Below are positions 46,794-55,445 of a stretch of 64,000 bases of DNA, piece after piece. The notes below the pieces were generated by a model. The model had not been told where the DNA came from. It did no database searches and was given only the letters and a program-made list of their open reading frames with translations. Source of the stretch: Deltaproteobacteria bacterium (GTDB taxonomy: Bacteria > Myxococcota > Kuafuiibacteriia > Kuafuiibacteriales > Kuafuiibacteriaceae); the NCBI GenBank assembly GCA_016703535.1, contig JADJBV010000001.1, forward strand, positions 682,001 through 746,000, written 5' to 3'. Positions within the stretch are counted from its first letter, which is position 1. Every line of letters begins with the position of its first letter. The position numbers were made by a program, and so were the translations under genes.

Positions 46794-46854
46794 AGGCCGA
46801 GCCCACCCTCCGCCATTCAAGGGGGAGGGTCGAGCCAGGTTGTGGGTCGAGGGG

Positions 46855-47412
46855 ATGGACGCAGGAAGCCTCGCGGTCGTCGAGCGCTGTCGGGCCGCGG
46901 ACGCCGCGGCTTGGCGTGAGCTGTACGAGGCCAACTACGGGATGGTCGAGCGGACGGCTCGGCGCCTGGGCACACCCGCCGAAGAGGTCGAAGACGTGGT
47001 GCACGAAGTGTTCATGGTGGTGCACCGGCGGCTCGATGACTTTCGAGGGGGTCGCCTCACCACCTGGCTCTACCGGATCACCGCCAACATCGTGAGCGAT
47101 CGCCACCGGCGACGCCGGGTGCGGCGGGCCTTCGAGTCGCTCAAGTTGTGGATCGGCGGGCAAGCCCAGGACACACCGGATCGGGCCGCCGAAAAGGCCC
47201 ACGCCACCCGCCGGGTCGAGCAGATCTTGGAGCGGATGGCCCCCAAAAAACGCGAGGTCTTTGCGCTCTTCGAGTTGGAGGGCCTGCCCGGTGAAGAGAT
47301 CGCCGAGCGGCTGGGGTGTCCCGTCGGCACGGTTTGGACCCGGCTCCACCACGCCCGGGCCGAGTTCCTCAAGATCGGGCGCCGCCTGGGCGCCTTGGAG
47401 ACCGAAGGATGA
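46855..47412 (+). CDS. ECF-family RNA polymerase sigma factor
   Basis: The 185-aa protein has sigma-2 (AEEVEDVVHEVFMVVHRRLDDFRGGRLTTWLYRITANI) and sigma-4 (MAPKKREVFALFELEGLPGEEIAERLGCPVGTVWTRLHHARAEF) domains and no others, so it is an ECF sigma of standard size. It directs RNA polymerase to alternative promoters. Its stop overlaps the start of the FecR-like gene (ATGA), a common arrangement for sigma/anti-sigma pairs. I chose the ATG at 46855; a TTG at 46840 would add five residues. Confidence 0.93.
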   Translation: MDAGSLAVVERCRAADAAAWRELYEANYGMVERTARRLGTPAEEVEDVVHEVFMVVHRRLDDFRGGRLTTWLYRITANIVSDRHRRRRVRRAFESLKLWIGGQAQDTPDRAAEKAHATRRVEQILERMAPKKREVFALFELEGLPGEEIAERLGCPVGTVWTRLHHARAEFLKIGRRLGALETEG

Positions 47413-48728
47413 AGCGCTGGGTCGACAGCGACGGCCTTCGGCCCGAGGAGTCTCAGGCCCGAGATCTGCTCATCGAGGTGGAGTTGCCGGCGCCCAACCC
47501 CCAGGCTCGAGCCCGGGTCTGGGCCCGGATGCAGGCCAAGAGGCCGAGGCCAACCCCGCTCGTTCGGATCGGGCTGGTGGGCGCGGCCTTGGGCGCTATT
47601 TTGGTGTGGGTCGCGCCGGGGAGCCCCGATCCGGGGTTGGTGGTGGTCGCGGCCGACGGCGATCAAGGGTTGGTGGGGGCGCCGCTCGCGCCGGCCCGAC
47701 CGCTGGTGGTCGGCGCCGCCGATCGGCTGGAGCTAAAGGGGCCGGTGGCCGGGCGTTTGGTGTTGGCTTCGGGATCCGAGGTTGAACTTTTGGCCGAGCT
47801 CGGTGAACACCTGCGGCTCAAACGAGGGCAGTTGTCCCGGCAGGGTGAGCTGGAATGGGCCTTGGAGTCGCCGCCCTACCAGCTGATCGCCCGAGGAGAT
47901 TTTTGGGTGGCCCGGCTCGGTGAAGTGATCACCGTCGACGTCCAGCGAGGGGAGGTGGAGCTGCGAGGCCCGAAGTTGCACCGGGTCCTGCACGCCGGCG
48001 AACACTTCGAGACCCCGGCGAGGGCAGAGGCCACGGCCCCGGGCGCGGGTGCTCCAGATGCAAGCCAACTTGCACAATCGCCGAAGGAAGAAGTTGCAAG
48101 GCAACTTGCGGATGAACCTCCGGCCCTCGGGCGGCGGCCGTCGAGCGGGCCCCGGGCCAACGGGCGCCGGTCGGGCGCGGGTGAAGTGCGTCGTTCCCTT
48201 GCGCCAGCGATCGAAGCCCCGGTGAGCCCCCGACCCGAGGCCACCGAAGCCGCTGGGGCCGAACCCGGTTCCCTGCGGCGGCCGACCGAAACCACCGTCG
48301 AGACCCCGGCCATCCCCAGCCTTTCTGCGACGGCTCCTGAGGTGGCGCCGGCGCCCGTCGATTGGGCGGCCTTGTACCGGCGGGCCCAAGAGACCCGCAC
48401 CCCGGCCCGGGCCATTCCGATCTTCGACCAGGTCGCCGCCTCCGACAGCCCCTACGCCGAGGTGGCCGGCCACCAAGCGGCTCGTTTGGTGATGCGTCAG
48501 GACGCCGGGGCGGCGATCCCTCGTTACCAGCGGCTCCTCCTTCGTTTCCCGAACGGCGCTTACGTTCCGGAGGGGCGCCTCAACCTGATCGAGTGCCGCT
48601 TGATCACCCAAGACCTCGACGGCGCCAGTCGAGAGCTGGAGGCCTTCCTCGCCCGGTACCCCAGCAGCGAACGGACCGCCGAGCTGCTGCGGATGAAGGA
48701 CAACTTGGCGCGCCGAAAAAAACCGTGA
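47409..48728 (+). CDS. FecR-domain protein with TPR-like C-terminus, probable anti-sigma partner
   Basis: The 439-aa protein has a short cytoplasmic start, one membrane segment (IGLVGAALGAILVWVAPG), a FecR-like beta domain (GSEVELLAELGEHLRLKRGQLS; YQLIARGDFWVARLGEVITVDVQRGEVEL), a disordered Pro/Ala/Arg linker and a TPR-like C-terminal region with AIPRYQRLLLRFPNGAYVPEGRLNLIECRL. FecR proteins regulate ECF sigmas through membrane signalling, and the ATGA overlap with the sigma gene supports this. Two GCAAG-N4-CTTGC palindromes lie within 50 bp of each other in the linker. Confidence 0.8.
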   Translation: MKRWVDSDGLRPEESQARDLLIEVELPAPNPQARARVWARMQAKRPRPTPLVRIGLVGAALGAILVWVAPGSPDPGLVVVAADGDQGLVGAPLAPARPLVVGAADRLELKGPVAGRLVLASGSEVELLAELGEHLRLKRGQLSRQGELEWALESPPYQLIARGDFWVARLGEVITVDVQRGEVELRGPKLHRVLHAGEHFETPARAEATAPGAGAPDASQLAQSPKEEVARQLADEPPALGRRPSSGPRANGRRSGAGEVRRSLAPAIEAPVSPRPEATEAAGAEPGSLRRPTETTVETPAIPSLSATAPEVAPAPVDWAALYRRAQETRTPARAIPIFDQVAASDSPYAEVAGHQAARLVMRQDAGAAIPRYQRLLLRFPNGAYVPEGRLNLIECRLITQDLDGASRELEAFLARYPSSERTAELLRMKDNLARRKKP

Positions 48729-48771
48729 AGGTAAGAGGCAGGCTCCGCCATTCACGCACAGGAGACCCCCC

Positions 48772-50319
48772 ATGCGCTGTCGACTTTCAATCGCTCCGAC
48801 CCTCATCTTGTGCACCTTCTTCGGTGCCTGCAGCAAAGACGCCTCCCAGCTGGGCACGGTGTTCGTGAAGAAGCAGCTGGTGAACGCCGACTTCGGCGCC
48901 GAGCTGATCGTCACCCAGGCCGAAAGTGAACCCTTGGCCGGCGCCGGCGTGATCATCCCGGCCGGCGCCCTGTCGGCCCACACCGAAATCACCATCGCCT
49001 TCGGGCCCGACTCCATCGTCTACGACAACTCGGCGGTGGCCGGCCCCGCCATCGAGCTGGGCCCCGACGGCACCACGTTTACGCGCCCGGTCGAGGTGGT
49101 CCTCCCGGTCAAGGCTGGCACCAACTTCGACAAGCTGCGGATCTTCGTGCGGCAAGCCAGCGGAGAGCAGAGCGTGATCTTGCCGAAGTCGGTGCGCTAC
49201 GACGCGGCCACCGGGCTGGCCCACTTCTACGTGGAGCACTTCACCACCTTCCAATGCGGCGAGGCCGAGTCGCCTTGTAGCCACCTGGTCTGCCCGACCA
49301 ACGACTGCAGCGCCGGCGAATGCCACACCCCTTGCGCCGAAGTGGATTGCGGCCTTCAGCCGGGAGTGCCGAGCTGGACCTGCACCGACGGCACCCCAGG
49401 CGGCTTCACCGGCGAATGTGCCCGGCAAGCCGACGGGACCTGCGGCTGGGTGATCAACTGGTGCGATAGGGGCTGTAGCGTCGAAGAGTGTAGCCCAGCC
49501 CCGGGCGCCCCTAACCTGATCTGCCCCGACGGCACCACCGCCGGACCGATCTGCGAACGCGGCGAAAACGACGTGTGTGGTTGGCACTTCACCACCTGCC
49601 CGACGCCCTGCGACAACACCACCTGCGACGCTGGGGAGGTCTGTGATCCGACCACCGGCACCTGCCGCCCGAACTCGACGCCCTGCGGAGAAAACACCTG
49701 CGGCGCCGATGCCTATTGCTGCAACGAAAGCTGCGGGATCTGCGCGCCCCACGGCGCGGGCTGCACCGCCCAAGAGTGCCCGGCCGGTTGTGGCCCCAAC
49801 AACCCCTGCCCGACCGGCTTCGAGTGCAAAAACGACGGCAGCTGCCTGGAGATCCGGACCCCTTGCGGCCAAAACGAGTGTGGCGCGGGCGAGAGCTGCT
49901 GCAACGAAAGCTGCGGCCTCTGCGCCGGCCCGGCGGGCACCTGCCCGGCGATCGCCTGCGTCGAGTGTGGTGGGGTCCTCTGCGCCCCCGGGGAGATCTG
50001 CCATGAGAAGCGTGGCGCCGTACACTGTGGCCCGGCCGAGTGTGGCCTGAACGACTGTGGCCCGCCGTTGGGCCTGCCCAACTGGACCTGCGAAGGTGGC
50101 GAAACCGGCGGCCCGACGGGCGTCTGCCAACGGAACGCCGATGGCACCTGCGGTTGGGAGGTCAACTGGTGCACCCGGGCCTGTGAAGACGCCGAGTGTG
50201 GCCCGCCCCCGGGCGCGCCCAACGAGCAGTGCAACGACGGCACCATCGCCGGACCGATCTGCCGACGAGAGGCCACCACCGGCAGCTGCACCTGGGTGAT
50301 CGAACACTGCGGACCTTGA
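48772..50319 (+). CDS. Cys-rich lipoprotein with ZU5-like domain
   Basis: The 515-aa protein has a lipobox (LILCTFFGACS) and a ZU5-like domain (GAGVIIPAGALSAHTEITIAF; RPVEVVLPVKAG) seen in several surface proteins of this phylum. About 350 residues of Cys-rich repeats follow. Two segments are duplicated at its ends: one around DGTCGWVINWC and one around DGTCGWEVNWC, each followed by PGAPN and AGPIC. The even Cys pairs suggest a chain of disulfide-bonded modules at the surface. GGAG lies 7-8 nt before the ATG. Function is unknown. Confidence 0.75.
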   Translation: MRCRLSIAPTLILCTFFGACSKDASQLGTVFVKKQLVNADFGAELIVTQAESEPLAGAGVIIPAGALSAHTEITIAFGPDSIVYDNSAVAGPAIELGPDGTTFTRPVEVVLPVKAGTNFDKLRIFVRQASGEQSVILPKSVRYDAATGLAHFYVEHFTTFQCGEAESPCSHLVCPTNDCSAGECHTPCAEVDCGLQPGVPSWTCTDGTPGGFTGECARQADGTCGWVINWCDRGCSVEECSPAPGAPNLICPDGTTAGPICERGENDVCGWHFTTCPTPCDNTTCDAGEVCDPTTGTCRPNSTPCGENTCGADAYCCNESCGICAPHGAGCTAQECPAGCGPNNPCPTGFECKNDGSCLEIRTPCGQNECGAGESCCNESCGLCAGPAGTCPAIACVECGGVLCAPGEICHEKRGAVHCGPAECGLNDCGPPLGLPNWTCEGGETGGPTGVCQRNADGTCGWEVNWCTRACEDAECGPPPGAPNEQCNDGTIAGPICRREATTGSCTWVIEHCGP

Positions 50320-50354
50320 CGGGCAGGGGAGGGGCGAGCGTAGTAACCCGCTGA

Positions 50355-52712
50355 ATGCGGCGCCCCGGCTCGCTCCTCCTCACGTCTTTGGCCTTCGCCT
50401 GTAGCAGCGACCCGGCCCCCAACTCGGACCTGCCCTTCGACCCGAAGGGGGTCTTCGAGGTTCGGGAGCGGGAGGTGAGCGTCGCCGACACGCCCTTCAT
50501 CGCCGAGGTCCCGACCCTCTTTCGAACGCAAGCCAGCTTGCAAAACCTGGACGTCCGGGCCTTGGCCTACGAGTCCACCACCTTGTACGCCGGCACGGCC
50601 CAGGGGCTCTTCCGCCTGGTGATCTTGGGGACCACCTTCGAGCCGGTGGGGCTTTCGGCGACCGGTGCGGTGGTCGATCTCGACAGCAAGCCGGGGGAGC
50701 TGGCGGTGTTGTTCGGGGATCAGGTGGTCTACGGCCCGATCGGGAGCTTGGGGGTGGCGGCCGGTGTGCCGACCTCCAGCGCCGCCGGGGTGGTGCACGC
50801 GGTGGGCTTCGCGGCGGCGCCGGACGTGGTGTGGGTCGGCGCGGACACGGGCCTTTGGCGGGTGGCCCGGACCGGCGCGACCCCGGTGGTCGCGGCTCAA
50901 GGTTTTGGGGTGCGAGATCTGGTGGCCGTCGACGGCATTGTCTACTTGGCGAGTTCGGCCGGCGTGCAACGTTACGACGGCCCCAACCAGCAGCTCCTTT
51001 CGCCGTGGCGGGGCCCGGACCCGCTGGTGGACGACGACGTCCGGGCGGTCACCGCCTCTCGAGATGGCCGCACCTTGTTCGTGGCCAGCGCCCAAGGCCT
51101 GACCAAGATCGAGCTCAGCACCGGCCAAGGCACCCGGATCCCCGCCGGCAAAGGGGGCCTGCCCACCGACCAGCTGACCGCCATCGCCGAACGGGAGGGT
51201 GAGGTCTTGGTGGGGCACGAGGTCGGCGCCACCCGGGTAGGCGCCGGATCGAACTGGCGAGTCGATCACTACCACTCCTTGCGCTGGATCCCCGGGCAAC
51301 AGGTGGTGGCGGTGGCCTTCGATCCGGTCGACGGCAGCCGGGTCATCGGCACCCCTGAAGGCCTCTCGATCATCCGCGACGAAAACGACACCTTGCTGGC
51401 CCGGGCCGAGGCCAACGATCAACTCCTCCATCAGCGGCACTGGCGGATGGACGGCTTCGTCGACGACGACCTGCCGGTGGTCGATCCCTGGGCCCTCGAC
51501 GACTTTCGGCACACCGATCACGACAACGACGGCTTGTGGACTGAGATGCAGATCGGCGCCTGGTGTTATGCGTACGCCACCACCAAAGAACAGAAGTACT
51601 ACGAGGCGGCCAAAAAGGCGGTCCAGGTGATGTTCCTGGAGTTCGACATCCCGGCCAAGACCTTCACCGCGATGGGCAAAAGCGCGGGCTTCATTACCCG
51701 CTCGTTGGTGCGAGAGGACGAAGGCGAGATCTTCGACAACAAGGCGACCCAGTCCAACTGGCACCTGGAGGAGTGGGAGGGCCGCCGCTATTACTGGAAA
51801 GACGACACCAGCTCCGACGAATACGCCGGCCACTACTTTGGCCTGCCGATCTACTACGACCTTTGTGCCCAAGACGACGCCGAGCGGGAGGAGATCGCCA
51901 AACGTTTGCGATCGGCCACCGACTACATCATCGCCGGCGGTTATCAGCTGTTGGACCTCGACGGTCTGAAGACCACCCACGGCCATTGGAACGATCAGGC
52001 CATCGCCGTAGACGGCCTGGATCTCTGCACCCAAAAGTACGGGATCGAACGGGCCGCCGACTGCATCGGCTCTCGGCACGGTGGTGGTTGGCTGAACGCC
52101 ACCGAGATCATGGGCCACCTGCTCGCGACCTGGCACGTGACCGGCGATCGCAAGTACTACGACGAATACGAGCGGCTCCACACCGTCGAGAAGTACGGCC
52201 GGATGGTCGCCATCACCGACGACACCTTTACGGTCACCGAACCCAAGTTCGCCAACCACTCGGATCACGAGCTGGCGATGTTGGCGTACACCACCTTGCT
52301 CCGCTACGACCCCAACCCCGAACGGCGCCAGCAGTACGTCCAGTCTTTGCTCGACTTTTACGAATACGAACGGAAGGAGCACAACCCGTGGCAGGTGGCG
52401 GTGATCGGCGCCTACCACGCGCCCAACGTCGATCTCGACGGCGCCATTCGTTCCTTGCAAGAGATGCCCACCGACTGGCGCACCTGGACCGTCGACAACA
52501 GCCACCGCACCGACGCCGATCGATGGCCCCTCGATCGCCACGACAATCCTCAGTTCAATCGCGTCTTCGCCTACGACGAGATCCGAACCATGAAGTGGAA
52601 CGGCAACCCGTACGCGGTGCGGGGCGGGGCCGGGGGCCGATCGGTCCTGGCGCCCACGCCCTATCTGCTCGCCTACTGGATGCAGCGTTATTACGGCCTG
52701 ATCCGGGATTGA
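50355..52712 (+). CDS. Lipoprotein with beta-propeller-like N-half and helical-barrel C-half
   Basis: The 785-aa protein has a lipobox (SLAFACSSD), about 330 residues of short repeated strands typical of a sensor-type propeller (LYAGTAQGLFRLVI; VVWVGADTGLWRVART; LFVASAQGLTKIEL), and a C-terminal region of about 400 residues. The latter is rich in aromatic residues and helices like an (alpha/alpha) barrel glycan enzyme (NSHRTDADRWPLDRHDN; ATDYIIAGGYQLLDLDG; LLAYWMQRYYGL). No family is recognised with certainty. TAGTAA ends 8 nt before the ATG with no Shine-Dalgarno. The Tyr/Trp/His density suggests carbohydrate binding. Confidence 0.65.
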   Translation: MRRPGSLLLTSLAFACSSDPAPNSDLPFDPKGVFEVREREVSVADTPFIAEVPTLFRTQASLQNLDVRALAYESTTLYAGTAQGLFRLVILGTTFEPVGLSATGAVVDLDSKPGELAVLFGDQVVYGPIGSLGVAAGVPTSSAAGVVHAVGFAAAPDVVWVGADTGLWRVARTGATPVVAAQGFGVRDLVAVDGIVYLASSAGVQRYDGPNQQLLSPWRGPDPLVDDDVRAVTASRDGRTLFVASAQGLTKIELSTGQGTRIPAGKGGLPTDQLTAIAEREGEVLVGHEVGATRVGAGSNWRVDHYHSLRWIPGQQVVAVAFDPVDGSRVIGTPEGLSIIRDENDTLLARAEANDQLLHQRHWRMDGFVDDDLPVVDPWALDDFRHTDHDNDGLWTEMQIGAWCYAYATTKEQKYYEAAKKAVQVMFLEFDIPAKTFTAMGKSAGFITRSLVREDEGEIFDNKATQSNWHLEEWEGRRYYWKDDTSSDEYAGHYFGLPIYYDLCAQDDAEREEIAKRLRSATDYIIAGGYQLLDLDGLKTTHGHWNDQAIAVDGLDLCTQKYGIERAADCIGSRHGGGWLNATEIMGHLLATWHVTGDRKYYDEYERLHTVEKYGRMVAITDDTFTVTEPKFANHSDHELAMLAYTTLLRYDPNPERRQQYVQSLLDFYEYERKEHNPWQVAVIGAYHAPNVDLDGAIRSLQEMPTDWRTWTVDNSHRTDADRWPLDRHDNPQFNRVFAYDEIRTMKWNGNPYAVRGGAGGRSVLAPTPYLLAYWMQRYYGLIRD

Positions 52713-52784
52713 TCCGGGATTGATCGGAAGCGAGGCCTCCAGGTCTCGGGCGGGCCCCCCGTGTCTCGCGGGGTGTGGCGCAAC

Positions 52785-52803
52785 TCCCTAGCAACACTAG
52801 GGA
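52785..52803. terminator. Stem-loop TCCCTAG-CAACA-CTAGGGA followed by ATTT
   Basis: Perfect 7-bp arms with a 5-nt loop, followed by a short A/T run. It lies 73 nt after the upstream stop and 23 nt before the ATG of the next operon, so it could end the first transcript, act as an operator, or both. Confidence 0.5.
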
Positions 52804-52826
52804 ATTTGGCTCGATAACGCCCCCGT

Positions 52827-53387
52827 ATGTTCGGTGGGCTGAAGCGCAAGATCAACCACACCGCCCTCGAGGTGCGGCAGCGGGCCGAAGATCGGGTGGC
52901 TCGGTTGGTCAAGGACGCGACCCCCGAAGGGGTGGCCCGGCGCCCGGGTGAGTCGGTGCCGGTCTGGGGCTTCGGCGACGAGTCCCAACGGCGTTTGGCC
53001 GCCGAGATCGACGGTTGTTACGGCAACGGCTTGGGCGGCGTGGACCGGGGAGAGATCTCCACCTTCAAGGCCGAGATGGCCGAACGGATCACGGCCCAAC
53101 GCCAGGTGTTGGCCACCTGCCGCCCCGGATCGACCGCCCACCAAGACACCTCGGCCTTGATCCGTCGTTGGGAAGAGCAGGTCCAAAAGGCCGAGGCCAT
53201 GGATCGGATCATCCAGCAGTCGGACGTGCGCCTCTTGCTGGACGTGGCCGGCATGGTGCAGCGCCAGTCGAGCGGCGTGATCAAGGCCTTGGCCGGCACC
53301 CTCACCGAAGGCCTCGGCCAGGTCGCGAGCCGGGTCCAGGTCAACCTGGCCGCCGAACTTGGGGCCAAAAAGGACGAACGCCCATGA
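52827..53387 (+). CDS. Unknown protein, first gene of a coupled four-gene operon
   Basis: The 186-aa protein is helical, charged and soluble, without signal or membrane segments. Visible segments are FGGLKRKINHTALEVRQRAED, RPGESVPVWGFGDESQRRLAAEID and a C-terminal amphipathic part (SSGVIKALAGTLTEGLGQVASRVQ). I recognise no family. There is no Shine-Dalgarno; GATAAC ends 8 nt before the ATG, fitting a leaderless start. The stop overlaps the next start by 4 nt (ATGA). Confidence 0.6.
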   Translation: MFGGLKRKINHTALEVRQRAEDRVARLVKDATPEGVARRPGESVPVWGFGDESQRRLAAEIDGCYGNGLGGVDRGEISTFKAEMAERITAQRQVLATCRPGSTAHQDTSALIRRWEEQVQKAEAMDRIIQQSDVRLLLDVAGMVQRQSSGVIKALAGTLTEGLGQVASRVQVNLAAELGAKKDERP

Positions 53388-53725
53388 ACGTGCTTCAGCT
53401 CCGCCACCAGGAGGGCGACGCGGATCGGGTCGCCGAGGCCGTACGCCGTTTTGTGGATGAGGCCGGCGTGTTGCGGCTTTTGGAGGTGAGGCCGGTCCCT
53501 TCTCGGGCCCTGCGGCTGTTTTCACCCGCTCAACAAGCGCGCCTCTACGGAGGCCTTCGGGCCCAAGAGATCTTGGCTCTGGCCAACCTGTTGGTCCTCT
53601 CGGGGCCCGAACAAGGGGCCCACTTCACCTTGGGTTTGATCGTGGACGGGTTGACCGTACGGCGGGTCTTCGATCCGGTGCCGTTGGCCCAAGCGATCGA
53701 GGCCGAGTTTGGAGTGGCGCCATGA
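53384..53725 (+). CDS. Unknown small protein, second gene of the coupled operon
   Basis: The 113-aa protein begins MNVLQLRHQEGDADRVAEAVRRFVDEAG and consists of mixed helix and strand (LLVLSGPEQGAHFTLGLIVDGLTV). It carries no signal and no Cys. No homology is recognised. It overlaps both neighbours by 4 nt, so all four proteins are likely made together and may form a complex. Confidence 0.6.
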   Translation: MNVLQLRHQEGDADRVAEAVRRFVDEAGVLRLLEVRPVPSRALRLFSPAQQARLYGGLRAQEILALANLLVLSGPEQGAHFTLGLIVDGLTVRRVFDPVPLAQAIEAEFGVAP

Positions 53726-53949
53726 ACTCCCCCTCCGAAGGCGCTGACGAAGTGGATCTCGCGGCCTTGATCCTGTTTTCGGATCTCGCCCGGCTCGACG
53801 AACTCTCCGACGGGGATGAAGAACGACCGAAGCGGATCCGATCGGCCCTGGAGGCCTTGACGATCCTCAGCGAAGCCGGAGGCGGCAGCTTGGGGATGGA
53901 GCGGGTCCGGCTCCTGGAAGACGCGCTGTTGGCGGAGACCTTGGTATGA
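53722..53949 (+). CDS. Small acidic protein, third gene of the coupled operon
   Basis: The 75-aa product is acidic and helical, with a leucine-rich pattern (LAALILFSDLARLDELSDGDEE). It resembles no family I know. Overlap of 4 nt with the genes on both sides supports it being real in spite of its size. It could be a chaperone-like or adaptor subunit. Confidence 0.55.
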   Translation: MNSPSEGADEVDLAALILFSDLARLDELSDGDEERPKRIRSALEALTILSEAGGGSLGMERVRLLEDALLAETLV

Positions 53950-55154
53950 TCCGCCGGATCTTGGAGCACCCGGTGCGGGAGTTCTCTCGCCGCCTCTTCG
54001 CCGCCGATCACCTCTCGGTCGCGGAGCTGGATCAAGCGGCCGAGGCGATCGGTCCGACGTTGCCCGCTTCGATCAGCGACGTGTTGCCGAGCAAGCGGCT
54101 GGCCGGCGCGCTCAAGCTCGGGGCCAGCGAGGGCGTGGCGACCCGGGCCCTGGCGCCGGGGCCGATCTCAGCGCCCTCCCTGAACGCCAAACTTCAGCGG
54201 AGCGTCCGGCGGGCCGGCTCCTATTTGGCGATCGCGGGCTTGGTGCCGCCGCCGGATCGACGCGCCTTGGAGGAGACGATCGATCTCGTGGTGGCCCAAG
54301 CCAAGGCCAACCGTCATCGCCTCGATGTTGGCCAGGAGATCCTCGATTTTCCCCGGCTCGACGCCTTCGCGACCATGGCCGAAAGTTTGTTCGGTCACGG
54401 AAGCGGCGCCGATCGGGTCGACGAGGTCCGGGTGGTCGACTGGATCCCCAAAGGCAAGAAGCGCCGGGACGTGGCCCTCCACGCCTTCGATCGCCGGGGC
54501 TTTCACGTCTTGGAGGCGGCCTTCAGCAAGGTGGGGCCGGGCCTGCTCTACATCGACTGCCTGAGGGCCAGCCACGGCCGCAACTGCGAGGAGCTGGGCC
54601 TGGACTTTGGCGGCGGCAAGGTGCCGGGCCGAGGCAACGCCGCTTTGGTTGGTGCGGGCCTCGAGGCCTTGTTGATTCACGCGGTGCGCCACGGCGTCCA
54701 CACCATCGCCACCAGCCCGGGGTCACCGATGGTGGCCTCCCTCTACATGAAGATGGGTTTCACCGCGCCCGGCAGCGAGGCGCCGTTTTCGCGGCATCGC
54801 TTGGAGTGGTTGCTGGAGCAGTTCCCGGTGTTGCGAGAAGCGATCGCGGGCCTGAACCTGGTGCGCAAAGAGCGCAACGTCCAAGCCCAGCTGGAGGCGG
54901 GGCAAACGCCGAGTTACCTGCAGAAGCTGGAGCTCGACAACCCGGAGGCGGTCCGCCAAGCGCTGTCAGCTTTTCGCCTCAGCCGGGCCAGCGTCGCCGA
55001 CGTGCCCAAAGACGTGGCGGCCCGGCTGGTTCAAGCGGGCCACCCCGCGCCCAAACCCAACCACGCCGAGTGGAAAAAAGAGCTGCCGGAAGACGCGAGC
55101 AACATCCGGGTGCTCCGAGCCCAAGCTTGTCGATCCCGCGGCGCCGTGCGATGA
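53946..55154 (+). CDS. Unknown protein with GNAT-like C-terminal fold, fourth gene of the coupled operon
   Basis: The first roughly 160 residues of this 402-aa protein are helical (LSVAELDQAAEAIGPTLPASI). The middle to C-terminal part resembles a GNAT acetyltransferase: GRGNAALVGAGLEALLIHAVRHG is in the place of the acetyl-CoA-binding motif, and SPMVASLYMKMGF matches the typical LYxKxGF end. Two strands before it (VDEVRVVDWIPKG; GLLYIDCLRASHG) complete the fold. The acceptor is unknown. It overlaps gene three by 4 nt and lies 7 nt before a small lipoprotein gene. Confidence 0.6.
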   Translation: MIRRILEHPVREFSRRLFAADHLSVAELDQAAEAIGPTLPASISDVLPSKRLAGALKLGASEGVATRALAPGPISAPSLNAKLQRSVRRAGSYLAIAGLVPPPDRRALEETIDLVVAQAKANRHRLDVGQEILDFPRLDAFATMAESLFGHGSGADRVDEVRVVDWIPKGKKRRDVALHAFDRRGFHVLEAAFSKVGPGLLYIDCLRASHGRNCEELGLDFGGGKVPGRGNAALVGAGLEALLIHAVRHGVHTIATSPGSPMVASLYMKMGFTAPGSEAPFSRHRLEWLLEQFPVLREAIAGLNLVRKERNVQAQLEAGQTPSYLQKLELDNPEAVRQALSAFRLSRASVADVPKDVAARLVQAGHPAPKPNHAEWKKELPEDASNIRVLRAQACRSRGAVR

Positions 55155-55161
55155 GCCGATC

Positions 55162-55440
55162 ATGCGCGTTTGGCTCGGACCTTTGGTGATCGTGGTGGGG
55201 ACCGCGTGTGCGACCACCAGTGTCAGCCAAGAGACGTGCATCGAACGGGCCGACGAGGCCTACCGCCGCTGCCAGAACCCCTATCGCCTCCCCAACCAGG
55301 AGCCCACGGACGCGGTCCGCGGGGATGAGGCCCAAGGCTGTCGTTTGGCCCACCAGCAGGCCCTGGCCGAATGTGGCGAAGCGGGTGGTCCTCAGCCGCC
55401 GATGATCGATCTTCGGCCCGACGCCGGCACCTCTCCCTGA
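55162..55440 (+). CDS. Small lipoprotein
   Basis: The 92-aa protein has a short signal ending in a lipobox (VVGTACATT) and a mature part with four Cys (ETCIERADEAYRRCQNPYRL; GCRLAHQQALAECGEA), probably two disulfides. It lies 7 nt after the four-gene operon and may be its last member. No family is recognised. Confidence 0.65.
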   Translation: MRVWLGPLVIVVGTACATTSVSQETCIERADEAYRRCQNPYRLPNQEPTDAVRGDEAQGCRLAHQQALAECGEAGGPQPPMIDLRPDAGTSP

Positions 55441-55445
55441 ACCGA

